Positions 19,471 to 28,803 of a stretch of DNA of 64,000 bases are shown here, in pieces. The notes below the pieces were generated by a model. The model was not told the DNA's origin and did not search any database. It was given only the letters and a program-made list of their open reading frames with translations. Origin of the DNA: Torulaspora globosa (lineage: Eukaryota; Ascomycota; Saccharomycetes; Saccharomycetales; Saccharomycetaceae); contig NC_050727.1 of NCBI RefSeq assembly GCF_014133895.1, positions 806,001 through 870,000 on the forward strand, given 5' to 3'. Position numbers and translations under genes: made by a program. Position 1 is the stretch's first letter; each line of letters begins with the position of its first letter.

Positions 19471-20129
19471 CGAGATGGCAGATTTCGTGATTACAGTGAC
19501 TTTTTACAAGAATGCCATGGCCATCAACGCTAGCTGCTGTATTCTTTTATAACTGATTGCTTGAAGTGAAAATAATTGACTGTGCGTCTTCGAGAAAGCG
19601 CGGAATTCTGAACAGAAGTAGCCTGAGGACAAAATTCGGTGATGTTTAGCATCGATCAGACGATTTGGTACAATTGTTCGATACAAGTCGTAGTCTGTAC
19701 GGGAGTTCGCTGGCGTCCAGAGAACACACTTGAACTGCAATTGGAGGCTCTTACACTGCTTCAAGATGCAGTTCCAAACGTCCATACCTTACCGAGGCGT
19801 GGCATTATCTTGCAACTTGTAGCTCTGCGATTATCTTATTCGGCAGGACTTACCGCAATCTCTCAAAGAGGTTCGGAGCCCCAGGTGGATCATGATCATG
19901 CGAATGGGTCATTCGGATTCGCTAACATGCAGAATGTAAGTATCGAATACAAAACGATCCAGGACACTCGGATTAGTTTTCTTGGTGCAAGCTTACAGTC
20001 CATGGAGACGAGCTCGGGGTTTAGCATTCTTTAATTCGCTTCGAGTGACATATACATTGTAGAACAGAGCAGTTTGGAATAAACCAGAGCGGGAGCTGGA
20101 AGGCTGAGAAAGGAGACTAGTGACTTCAA
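19471..20129. other. Intergenic: divergent CTP1/LEU5 region
   Basis: 659 bp at the junction between a chromosome II-type block (APM3 to CTP1) and a chromosome VIII/XI-type block (LEU5 onward). An open frame from ATG 19642 to 20034 (130 residues, plus strand) matches no family I recognise; see findings. It overlaps a 93-codon antisense frame at 19504-19785. Neither is called as a gene. Confidence 0.4.
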
Positions 20130-21212
20130 ATGGCCGGAGCTCATGAATCAGCCAATGTCCGAGCAAAAGTTGTCTGCGAGAGGGATATGACAAGACAAGG
20201 TGCTGTAGCGATCGATAAGAACTCGATGGATTATATAATGCGTTCAGCGGTCGCTGGTGGGATTTCCGGCTCATGTGCAAAGACATTGATAGCTCCTCTG
20301 GATCGTATCAAGATTCTATTTCAGACTTCGAATCCGCATTACACGAAGTACGCAGGGTCGCTGGTGGGACTGGTGGAAGCAGCAAAGCATATACGGATTA
20401 ATGATGGGCTGAGAGGCTTTTTTCAGGGACACTCGGTGACGTTGATTAGAATCTTCCCGTATGCTGCGGTCAAGTTTGTTGCGTATGAGCAGATACGGAA
20501 CGTTCTGATTCCGAGTAAAGATTACGAGGTGCATTGGAGGCGACTGGTGAGTGGCTCTCTTGCGGGGCTTTGCAGCGTCTTTCTGACTTACCCGTTAGAT
20601 CTCATAAGAGTTCGCCTAGCGTATGTCACAGAGCATAAGAAGGTCAAGCTTGGGAAGATCGTGAGAACGATTTGGGAAGAGCCTGTGTCGGCTACGTTGG
20701 CGAAGAAGTGGTATGTACCCCTATGGTTTGCCCATTGGAGCAATTTTTACCGGGGCTATATTCCAACGGTGCTTGGAATGATTCCCTATGCTGGGGTGTC
20801 GTTCTTTGCGCATGATTATATGCATGATTTACTGCGAGTACCGGTTCTGGCACCCTACTCGGTGGTCAGCTTGAGCGAGGAGGAGGAGTCGAGACGGTCG
20901 CAGAAGCGTCAGAGGGTACCCTTGAAGACCTGGGCGGAACTTGTGTCCGGCGGTTTGGCCGGTATGGCCTCACAGACCGCAGCTTATCCGTTTGAGATCA
21001 TAAGAAGAAGACTGCAGGTCAGCGCCTTGTCGCCAAGGACAATGTATGACCACAAGTTTCAGTCTATAACGGAAATTACAAAGATTATCTACAAGGAGCG
21101 CGGTTGGCGAGGCTTCTTTGTCGGTTTGAGCATAGGCTATATCAAAGTTACGCCGATGGTTGCCTGCAGCTTTTTCGTATATGAAAGGATGAAGTGGCAC
21201 CTGGGCATATGA
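20130..21212 (+). CDS. LEU5: Mitochondrial carrier for coenzyme A
   Basis: Mitochondrial inner-membrane carrier needed to accumulate coenzyme A in the matrix; loss in S. cerevisiae causes leucine auxotrophy. Three repeats carry PLDRIKILFQ, PLDLIRVRLA and PFEIIRRRLQ, with the expected insertions between helices. Length is 360 against 357 in S. cerevisiae. The ATG at 20130 is the first in frame. It is convergent with the TCD gene, as YHR002W and YHR003C are in S. cerevisiae. Confidence 0.93.
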   Translation: MAGAHESANVRAKVVCERDMTRQGAVAIDKNSMDYIMRSAVAGGISGSCAKTLIAPLDRIKILFQTSNPHYTKYAGSLVGLVEAAKHIRINDGLRGFFQGHSVTLIRIFPYAAVKFVAYEQIRNVLIPSKDYEVHWRRLVSGSLAGLCSVFLTYPLDLIRVRLAYVTEHKKVKLGKIVRTIWEEPVSATLAKKWYVPLWFAHWSNFYRGYIPTVLGMIPYAGVSFFAHDYMHDLLRVPVLAPYSVVSLSEEEESRRSQKRQRVPLKTWAELVSGGLAGMASQTAAYPFEIIRRRLQVSALSPRTMYDHKFQSITEITKIIYKERGWRGFFVGLSIGYIKVTPMVACSFFVYERMKWHLGI

Positions 21213-21363
21213 GACCTTATACATTCTCCACACTGTTTACTTTTGCATTCATAAGTCATGTCAATAGTTTTGTAATGCATAATGACATTTTCTGCTTTTC
21301 TACAGTCCAGAGCTACGCATGGAGCACATTCCCCCTCCCCCAGGTTACATGCTTTTAGGCCAG

Positions 21364-22683
21364 CTACCTAAATTGTGAGTAATACTCTTCTTCTTGAAAC
21401 CTTTTGTTTACCAAATCCAGAATTTGCTTCGGATATACCTTTTCCAAAGGTTCACCACCATTTAACACCCTGTCTTCGTGAATCTTTTGTTCTTCCTTCG
21501 TCAGGACTACAACGTTCTGCAAGGAAACCGGCTTCTTTGGATCCCACTTGGACAAAGTTAATCTTGTCGAGAAACCGCTCACGGGCGACTTGCCCCTGAA
21601 GACCTCTTCAACAATATAGCTTACTTCTTTCAAAGCTATGGGGACACGTTGATCCGGCATACCGATTCGGGTCATTTGTCCGGCGAGCGATTGGTATATG
21701 CCATCATAGATCTTGATCCGGTTCTTACCCTCAATTGGATTCATCGGGTACCCCGAGACTTTGGTCAGAATCCAGGTTGCAATGGTCAGTCCAAAAATGC
21801 CTGGCATGGTCCCCAGCACTGGAAGGATCCTCACGCGGAAATCCTTCAACGCGCTTAATTCTCCGACTTGGCCTTTTTCATATTCTTCGTCAGGCAGTGG
21901 CAGTAGCTTAGCCTTGCGAGGATCAGGCTTCTCAGCGCTAAATACTGCAGGAATACCTGTAGTGATGCCTCTCTTCTTTAATCTTCTGCGGACAGATCGA
22001 GCTAGCGGATCTTCCTCGGTGGTTGTCAGATCTCCCACGTTTATACGAGTCGGGTCACTTTTAGTTGAAGCGCCCATCGATGAGATGACTTCTATTTTGC
22101 GGTTGTACGCAAACTCCAGTAGGTCAACTTTTGTATCGATGTTATCGATGCAGTCAATGATCATAGTGGGCTCACCGTCTTCCAATAAAAGCCTCTCGGC
22201 ATTCTCCTTAGTCCAAAGTTCATTGATTGCCTCTATTTCACACCAGGGAGCGATTCTAAGCAGGTGTTGTTTCAAACAGTCCACCTTTGGCGTACCAACG
22301 TCACTTAGTTGAGCACAACTATGTCTGTTAAGTGAGCTGAGGGAAACTTGGTCGAAATCAATCACCCTAATACGGCGACAGCCGGAACGAACTAACATGG
22401 TGACTACCCATGACCCAACACCACCAGCGCCCACAACAACAAAGTATTGCTGCTTCAGCTTCTCCATTCCCTCTTCACCCAGAAACGCATAGTTTCGAGC
22501 AAGCTGCTCTCGAAACAAGCTATCGTCGTATTCATTAGTCTCCAGAGCTTTTAGAATCTTAGCCTTCGCTGCGCTGTCATCGTCAGAGCGTAGCTTCAGT
22601 GCGACATCTAAGCACTTCGTAGCAGCAGCGGCGCAAATAGCAGTCACAGCGATGAGTTTCCACTGCTCTTTCCATGAGCTCAT
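21364..22683 (-). CDS. TCD1: tRNA threonylcarbamoyladenosine dehydratase
   Basis: E1-like (ThiF/TcdA family) ATP-dependent enzyme that cyclises t6A at position 37 of ANN-decoding tRNAs to ct6A; the yeast enzymes sit on the mitochondrial outer membrane. An N-terminal hydrophobic segment (about residues 10-22) precedes the Rossmann fold, with GAGGVG at 85-90 followed by VIDFDQVSLSSLNRH. A conserved region with MIIDCIDNIDTK follows. Length is 439 residues (429 and 447 for S. cerevisiae Tcd1 and Tcd2). Neighbours LEU5 (YHR002W, beside TCD1) and TFA1 (YKL028W, beside TCD2) show that this single gene corresponds to both paralogues. Confidence 0.93.
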   Translation of the reverse strand: MSSWKEQWKLIAVTAICAAAATKCLDVALKLRSDDDSAAKAKILKALETNEYDDSLFREQLARNYAFLGEEGMEKLKQQYFVVVGAGGVGSWVVTMLVRSGCRRIRVIDFDQVSLSSLNRHSCAQLSDVGTPKVDCLKQHLLRIAPWCEIEAINELWTKENAERLLLEDGEPTMIIDCIDNIDTKVDLLEFAYNRKIEVISSMGASTKSDPTRINVGDLTTTEEDPLARSVRRRLKKRGITTGIPAVFSAEKPDPRKAKLLPLPDEEYEKGQVGELSALKDFRVRILPVLGTMPGIFGLTIATWILTKVSGYPMNPIEGKNRIKIYDGIYQSLAGQMTRIGMPDQRVPIALKEVSYIVEEVFRGKSPVSGFSTRLTLSKWDPKKPVSLQNVVVLTKEEQKIHEDRVLNGGEPLEKVYPKQILDLVNKRFQEEEYYSQFR

Positions 22684-22885
22684 CTTGAATTGGCCTTCTG
22701 AAAATTACCAGTAGTATACTTTCAGATTACTTGACGTTAAAGTATAAACTATTTACTGTTTACTTTACATGATGAAATTTGCCAGCGCCAGGTGATGAGC
22801 ACATCGGTGAATGCAAATGCTTCGTATGAATAGAAAAACATAAAAATTTTCAGAAACTAGCATTTCAGGTTAACATATAGTGTAA

Positions 22886-24247
22886 TTAGACGTCCTCGAA
22901 CTCGATATCCATATCATCGTCTTCATCGTCTTCAATGTTATTTGAGGGACTTGTCTCCTGCATTTTGTTGGATTGCTGTCCGTCTTCCAGCGTCACAGCT
23001 CCATTTGCAGCTTGATTAACCTGCTTCTCATTTTGATCAACGACATCTTCAAACTCGTCATCATATGCAGCTTCATCTTCGTCTTCGTCTTCTTCATCCT
23101 CATCTTCATCCTCTTCCTTCGCTTCTGCCTGTTTCTTAGCCAGAGATGCATAGTATTCGTTCAAAGTCCTTTCATTTTCTCTTTCTTCGAGTTCCTGTTC
23201 TGTTAGTGGACGGTGTTTATGATAAAATTCGTCAATGCCCATCTCCTGCTTAACGCCACCGTTTGTTTCTTCCAGTGACATATTTGCCTGAGCTGTGGTC
23301 CTTGGATCAAACTCCTCGTCCTCATCCAATCTGCCCAATGCTGACTTGCCAATCGTACTCTGTTTATGCCATTCCGGTACAGCGTTTTGTTTCCTCTTTT
23401 CTTCTGCTTGACGTTCCTGCAATGCGCGCTGAGCGATCTCATCGCTCGCCGTTGTAATGTTGACATGCAATGTAGCTTGGGAGTTGGCGCCGGCACGGCG
23501 GCTGCTGTCGTTGCCCAGCGAAGAGCCATCCATGCCAACTCCCATCGAAGAGTCCCCTGGCCTGAACATAGTGCTTCCCTTCTTTGGATTATAAGTGTAT
23601 GCAGCCCGTGATTGGTTTTGAGGTGGTATCAACCTAGCCAGAGCTATCTCAAATGTGTTCTCCTCGATTCTCGAGTCGTCGATCTTCTTCAAGTAGTCGA
23701 TAATCGGCTGGACTTGGTCCATAAGCCTGTTCAATCGATCTTGCTTCTCCTTGTTCTTCTTACCCGAGTCGTCCTCTACCAAAGGCTCATTGCATAACGA
23801 ACACAAAAATTCAGTTCTATCGTAGTTAAGTAGTTGAACCGCCTCCAACTGTGTGTATTTTGTCGAACAGATTGGACACATGTAACCGTTTGGGGCTGAA
23901 TTCTTGTCGAGGTCATCCTTCAATCTCTGTACCACCTGATGCACCTTCCACTTGATGGCATCGATGGCATGGGGAAATTTAATGTAGAAATAAGCCCGTT
24001 CCACACTTTTTGAATTAGGCGGGTATTCCCTCTGCTTATGCATCGAAAGAAGACCATCCGACCTCAGTCTCGCCACCAAAGGCCCCAAATCGGTTTTATT
24101 TATCCCAAGCAACTGCTTTAAATCCTCCTCCGCCAGGACTGAATGAAAAAGAACAGCATCCAAAACCAAGATGTATGATCCACCGTAGAAACCTCGAACA
24201 ACAAACTTTAGCAAATTTTTCACGATCTCATCAATAGGCCTGTCCAT
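22886..24247 (-). CDS. TFA1: General transcription factor TFIIE large subunit
   Basis: TFIIE-alpha subunit of the RNA polymerase II pre-initiation complex, which recruits and stimulates TFIIH. The N-terminal winged helix spans about residues 1-100 (IVKNLLKFVVRGFYGGSYIL). A zinc ribbon follows with CPIC and CSLC pairs (about 124-153). The C-terminal half is charged and ends in a strongly acidic tail (about 375-453). Length is 453 against 482 in S. cerevisiae. It sits between TCD and MAE1, matching YKL027W-YKL029C. Confidence 0.95.
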   Translation of the reverse strand: MDRPIDEIVKNLLKFVVRGFYGGSYILVLDAVLFHSVLAEEDLKQLLGINKTDLGPLVARLRSDGLLSMHKQREYPPNSKSVERAYFYIKFPHAIDAIKWKVHQVVQRLKDDLDKNSAPNGYMCPICSTKYTQLEAVQLLNYDRTEFLCSLCNEPLVEDDSGKKNKEKQDRLNRLMDQVQPIIDYLKKIDDSRIEENTFEIALARLIPPQNQSRAAYTYNPKKGSTMFRPGDSSMGVGMDGSSLGNDSSRRAGANSQATLHVNITTASDEIAQRALQERQAEEKRKQNAVPEWHKQSTIGKSALGRLDEDEEFDPRTTAQANMSLEETNGGVKQEMGIDEFYHKHRPLTEQELEERENERTLNEYYASLAKKQAEAKEEDEDEDEEDEDEDEAAYDDEFEDVVDQNEKQVNQAANGAVTLEDGQQSNKMQETSPSNNIEDDEDDDMDIEFEDV

Positions 24248-24902
24248 AATTCTCCGGTTGCCAGCGAGCCAGGACGCCTACGAAAGCAGCAACGAGCTCA
24301 CAGGTGAAACAAGGGAACTCTTTATCCTCTTAATGGTTGATGCGGCTCCTTGGCATGATAATCACTGATCGAAGGTTATTAATGCACATCTCCGTATAAA
24401 GTGAGGCAACGCACCCAAAGTGAAAGCAGCTTATCTACCACCGAGCATTGCCGCAAGGATCAAGAGGCCCATCCGGAGGATTCTTGCCTTCATTGGTTCA
24501 AGCTTAGCAGAAAGTGAAACGCTTTTCTCAACTACAATTACAAAAAATTTCGCCATGGATACCCAGCGCTTGCAAAATCAGAAGCGCTCGCACTGACATT
24601 CTGCTGTCGAGGGTTAGATTCGCCAGGCGCCTACCTTCAAGTCCACTAGACGCTTGAAAGCGCCGGTTTTTCCGGCGACGCCGCTCTCGGAAAAACCTAA
24701 TTTCGCCGTCTGCTGATGAGCTTCCGCGATGAGCTCCATGACTCCGATATTTCCCGATGCAGATAAATTTCACTGCTCAATGGCATGCCGCTACCGCTTT
24801 ATGAGAGACTACGAGATCCAATCGGAACTGCAATTTGATTTGCTTCGTTATTTTGTCAATATGAAACCATCCGAAATTCTCCGGTGTTCAAAATGACTTC
24901 TC

Positions 24903-24909
24903 TGACTCA
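24903..24909 (+). promoter_or_regulatory. Candidate Gcn4 site
   Basis: TGACTCA, the Gcn4/AP-1 consensus, lies about 390 bp upstream of the MAE1 ATG in the divergent TFA1/MAE1 promoter. Motif match only. Confidence 0.4.
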
Positions 24910-25168
24910 TCGTCTTCTTCGATTCTTCAAGCAGCAATTAAAAAAAAACCCATATTATGAGTTTTTTTTTTTTTCTTTCTTCAACCAAAGCCAAGTCCAG
25001 TTTTATATTACAGCGTACTGCTGAGATGTTACTGCGCCATTGTATTGCAGTTAGAGTCGTAGATTTCTTGCTTCTTGTTTTTTTTTTTTTTCAATAGTAA
25101 TTTTTTCGCTTGACAGTTTAATTTACGTCGTCTTCTTCTGCTTGCAGATTTTTCAGAGGCCCTGAAGC

Positions 25169-25176
25169 TATAAAAA
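25169..25176 (+). promoter_or_regulatory. MAE1: TATA box of MAE1
   Basis: TATAAAAA lies 121-128 bp upstream of the MAE1 ATG and matches TATAWAWR at a typical yeast distance. Confidence 0.6.
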
Positions 25177-25296
25177 TACACAACTCCGTGGCTCAGGGAA
25201 TTTCATTGCAGGTAGAAGGTGATTAGGTTCTTTTCCAGGTGAGAGAGTAGGTGATTTATCTGTATATTATTGCACCTCCAGTTCTCCAGTCAAAAA

Positions 25297-27264
25297 ATGA
25301 TGATGAGATCGAGAGCATCTATCGACGTCGCGCAAATTATAGCACGTCATTCGCGCGGTCGTTTATATGCCCGTCTATATTCGTCCAGTACGAAGCCTAC
25401 TCTAGCCACGACCACTAGAGATACGACTTTCCAAAAAACTTATGATGATGCCAATGTTCAAAAAATACCAGTCGGGTCTACAGCCAAAAAGCTTTTCGGC
25501 AAGCCTAAGAAGACGCGTCTTTCCGTCGATGGACCTATTGAATGTCCCTTGGAGAGCTTCCAGCTCCTAAACTCTCCGCTTTTCAACAAGGGCTCGGCTT
25601 TCACTCAAGAGGAGAGAGAGGCTTTCAATTTGGACGCTTTGCTTCCACCTCAGGTAAACACCCTGGACGAGCAAGTTGAGAGAGCATACAAGCAATTGTG
25701 TTACTTAAAGACACCTCTAGCAAAGAATGATTTCATGACCTCTATGCGTGTGCAAAACAAAGTTCTGTATTTTGCGTTAGTTAGAAAACACATCAGAGAA
25801 TTGGTGCCGATCATTTACACTCCAACCGAAGGTGACGCTATCGCAGCTTACTCTCATAGATTCAGGAGACCCGAAGGTATCTTCTTGGATATCACCGAAC
25901 CGCAGTCTGTGGAACGTAGGATGGCCGTCTATGGTGGTGACAAGGACGTTGACTACATCGTTGTTTCCGATTCGGAAGGTATCTTGGGGATTGGCGACCA
26001 AGGTATTGGTGGTATCCGTATCGCTATTTCCAAGTTGGCGTTGATGACGCTCTGCGGTGGTATTCACCCGGGCCGTGTCATGCCCGTATGCCTGGACGTT
26101 GGTACCAACAATAAGAAGCTGGCGAGAGATGAATTGTACATGGGCAACAGATTTAGCAGAGTCAGGGGAAAACAGTACGACGAGTTAGTCGACAAATTCA
26201 TCCAAGCAGTTAAGAAGAGATTCCCTAATGCTGTCCTCCATTTCGAAGATTTCGGTGTTAAGAACGCCAGAAGAATCTTGGATAAATATCGTAGCGAGCT
26301 TCCTTGTTTCAATGACGATATTCAGGGAACCGGGGCTGTGGTGATGGCCTCTTTAATCGCTGCTCTGAAACACACCAAGAGAGACTTGAAGGACACAACT
26401 GTGATAGTGTATGGTGCCGGTTCTGCTGGCCTGGGCATTGCCGACCAAATCGTGAGCCATATGGTCACTCATGGTCTATCGAAGGAGGAGGCCCGCAGTA
26501 AGATCTACCTGATGGACAGACGTGGGTTGATCACGCAATCTCTAGAAGCTGGGTCGACGAAAGCGCAACATCTTTACGCTAAACCGGATGAAGACTGGGC
26601 TGGCGTCAACACCAGGTCTTTGCTGGATGTCGTCTCGCGCGTCAAGCCAACTTGTCTGATCGGCTGTTCTACCCAAGCTGGCGCTTTCAACAAATCTATC
26701 GTTCAAGAGATGTACAAGCACAACCCAAGACCAATCATTTTTCCATTATCAAACCCAACAAGACTACATGAAGCCGTTCCAGAAGATCTGTTGAACTGGA
26801 CAGACAACAATGCGTTGGTTGCTACAGGTTCACCTTTCCCACCTGTGAACGGTTACCGTATCTCAGAGAACAACAACTGTTTCTCGTTCCCAGGTATCGG
26901 TCTAGGTGCCGTGCTATCTCGTGCCAAGATCATTTCCGATACTATGATCTCCGCGGCCGTGGACCAGTTGGCGGCTCTATCGCCATTGGAAGAGGGTAAC
27001 TCGAAGCCTGGTTTACTGCCTCCATTGGAAGTGATCCAAGATACGTCCTCCAAGGTTGCCACCGCAGTGATCCTGCAGGCTTTGAAGGAAGGTTCTGCCC
27101 GTATTGAAGAGGAAGATGTACCGGGACAACCAGGTAAGAAAGTACAAGTACCCCGTGACTTCAACGAGTGTCTAGCATGGGTCAAGAATCAAATGTGGGA
27201 ACCAGTTTATAGACCAATGATCAAAGTTGATCATGACCCATCGATTCATACCCATCAGATTTAA
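25297..27264 (+). CDS. MAE1: Mitochondrial malic enzyme
   Basis: Oxidatively decarboxylates malate to pyruvate in the mitochondrial matrix, making NAD(P)H. The first ATG in frame is at 25297 (MMMRSRASIDVAQ), giving 655 residues against 669 in S. cerevisiae; the frame extends to a TTG at 25270, which is not used here as a start. A basic, serine-rich presequence precedes the malic domain (YTPTEGDAIAAYSHRFRRPE), the metal-site region FNDDIQGTGAVV and the NAD-binding VYGAGSAGLGIA. Third positions look more biased than in neighbours, as expected for a well-expressed gene. It is divergent from TFA1. Confidence 0.96.
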   Translation: MMMRSRASIDVAQIIARHSRGRLYARLYSSSTKPTLATTTRDTTFQKTYDDANVQKIPVGSTAKKLFGKPKKTRLSVDGPIECPLESFQLLNSPLFNKGSAFTQEEREAFNLDALLPPQVNTLDEQVERAYKQLCYLKTPLAKNDFMTSMRVQNKVLYFALVRKHIRELVPIIYTPTEGDAIAAYSHRFRRPEGIFLDITEPQSVERRMAVYGGDKDVDYIVVSDSEGILGIGDQGIGGIRIAISKLALMTLCGGIHPGRVMPVCLDVGTNNKKLARDELYMGNRFSRVRGKQYDELVDKFIQAVKKRFPNAVLHFEDFGVKNARRILDKYRSELPCFNDDIQGTGAVVMASLIAALKHTKRDLKDTTVIVYGAGSAGLGIADQIVSHMVTHGLSKEEARSKIYLMDRRGLITQSLEAGSTKAQHLYAKPDEDWAGVNTRSLLDVVSRVKPTCLIGCSTQAGAFNKSIVQEMYKHNPRPIIFPLSNPTRLHEAVPEDLLNWTDNNALVATGSPFPPVNGYRISENNNCFSFPGIGLGAVLSRAKIISDTMISAAVDQLAALSPLEEGNSKPGLLPPLEVIQDTSSKVATAVILQALKEGSARIEEEDVPGQPGKKVQVPRDFNECLAWVKNQMWEPVYRPMIKVDHDPSIHTHQI

Positions 27265-27338
27265 GAAAATGTAATATATATTCTTTCACCTTTCCAACAT
27301 TTTATTAAATTTTATCTGAGATTATAATGCATTCTTTA

Positions 27339-28508
27339 TCATTGAAGAAATGCCTGTTCGCCGTTTTTCAGTGCCAAAACATCCCTAACGTCGGTGGTAT
27401 GCCTGAGAGCTTCAAGGAAGGGCAAAAGCGTTAGTAAATCGTTATCCGATGGATCGCTTATCCACCCCTCCACCTGAATCGCGTTTTCCACGTTCATCGC
27501 GTAACTTACCGGGCTGTTATCTACCAGGATAACTTCTCCCAAGCTGACATTTGAAGAATTCTCCATCGGTCCACAAACGGTCGAAAGGTCCTTGATGTAG
27601 CCCACACCATCTCTCAGGATGCAGTTATTTCTGTACAGGCGCTTCGAGAAGCGACCGGAGAAAGAACTCTCCAGCCAGTCTATCACGGGATCAGCGTACT
27701 CCTTCATCGACGCCGTGAAGACCACCAAGTCGTACCATTTGCTAACCTTGGAAAGAAACAGGTCACAATGTGGCCTCTTATGAACGTAATACAGCGTCGA
27801 CACTCCACTGACGGCGAATCGTACTTCGACCATGTGACCCTGCGATGAATTACTATGAGACGTACTTCGAGAAGCCGAGTGGATCAGCGTCTCATCCAAA
27901 TCCACAACAAGCCGTTTCCTCCGTTCCGCATGCAAAACAGACTTCGGTATCAGTTTCTTCGGGAACAGGAACCTGCCCATGCGTTTTGTTCCAAACACCA
28001 CGTTCGACGAGCACTCGGACCTGACTCCCGACTTATTCCTACTGGTCACAGAATGCCGACGCCCCGCACTCCCGCTCGCCTTCGACAACGAACCCTTGAC
28101 CGCATCCCTCTGCAAGATAATCTCATCCCCGCCAGCCAAGTCATCTTCATCATTCTCGCTAATCGCCCTTAAAACCGGTCCATTCTCCGCCACCGAATCC
28201 CGTCTTCTCTGGCCCCTTTTCAGCCGTGACTTGACACCATACTCCACCAAAAGCAATGGCGAACAAATCAACCACCAAACAAACTGGATCGGTCTCATAA
28301 CAAGGTATCGAGGCAGAAAAAGCACCACCATCCAAAGATAAACAGACAATCGCGAACCCTGCTCCTGCCTCACCGCTTTGACAGGTTTCACCCCTGTCGT
28401 ACCATCACTTTCATCGCGATCATCGTCTTGTGACCTGTCACTACCATTCCTATTGAGCTTCTCCAGCGGCACCACCAGATTGTTATTGATGTACGATAGT
28501 GCATTCAT
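27339..28508 (-). CDS. NEM1: Nem1-Spo7 phosphatase catalytic subunit
   Basis: ER/nuclear-envelope protein phosphatase that dephosphorylates the lipin Pah1, controlling triacylglycerol synthesis and nuclear membrane growth. Two closely spaced membrane segments lie at about residues 54-92 (VYLWMVVLFLPRYLV; FVWWLICSPLLLVEY). The HAD/FCP1 domain starts with the catalytic motif DLDET (203-207) and contains KRPHCDLFLSKVSKW and ILVDNSP. The first ATG is at 28508, giving 389 residues (446 in S. cerevisiae, longer at the N-terminus). It neighbours MAE1 here, mixing chromosome VIII and XI neighbours. Confidence 0.94.
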   Translation of the reverse strand: MNALSYINNNLVVPLEKLNRNGSDRSQDDDRDESDGTTGVKPVKAVRQEQGSRLSVYLWMVVLFLPRYLVMRPIQFVWWLICSPLLLVEYGVKSRLKRGQRRRDSVAENGPVLRAISENDEDDLAGGDEIILQRDAVKGSLSKASGSAGRRHSVTSRNKSGVRSECSSNVVFGTKRMGRFLFPKKLIPKSVLHAERRKRLVVDLDETLIHSASRSTSHSNSSQGHMVEVRFAVSGVSTLYYVHKRPHCDLFLSKVSKWYDLVVFTASMKEYADPVIDWLESSFSGRFSKRLYRNNCILRDGVGYIKDLSTVCGPMENSSNVSLGEVILVDNSPVSYAMNVENAIQVEGWISDPSDNDLLTLLPFLEALRHTTDVRDVLALKNGEQAFLQ

Positions 28509-28633
28509 CAATCACTCACCATGACCTACCTAGTAGTCTCTTCTCCAACAATCAACACAAGCTCCAACTACAGGAGGGTACACATACGCATATACATACG
28601 CATTCATCGATCATGGGGCTAGCTCGCCTACAA

Positions 28634-28667
28634 AGCCCAAAGCCCAGAGCCCAGAGCCCAAAAGCCC
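28634..28667 (+). repeat. Short tandem repeat of AGCCCAR units
   Basis: Five AGCCC copies start at 28634, 28641, 28648, 28655 and 28663 (period 7,7,7,8) in the divergent NEM1/NAT4 intergenic sequence. Confidence 0.75.
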
Positions 28668-28803
28668 ATATACGATCCCAACAAGCCGGATCAAAACCCG
28701 TTCTCGTACCACATGACACGCAGAGCAAGCGGGCTTCCAAATCGAATGCAAATCGTTGGTTGCGAGAGCGCAGGGCAGTTGCTACGCACAGCACACAACG
28801 ACC

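Larger units (their letters stand above)
24248..25296. other. Intergenic: divergent TFA1/MAE1 region
   Basis: 1,049 bp, the longest gene-free stretch in the window. It holds a CGCCGG-TTTTT-CCGGCG inverted repeat (24661-24677), a Gcn4-type TGACTCA (24903-24909), long poly(T)/poly(A) tracts typical of nucleosome-free promoters (near 24940-24975 and 25078-25092) and a TATA box (25169-25176). An 81-codon antisense frame (24528-24773) is not protein-like. Confidence 0.55.

Noticed and set aside
24528..24773. 81-codon minus-strand ORF in the TFA1/MAE1 gap
   Set aside because: No recognised family, Arg-rich random composition, overlaps the GC-rich inverted repeat.
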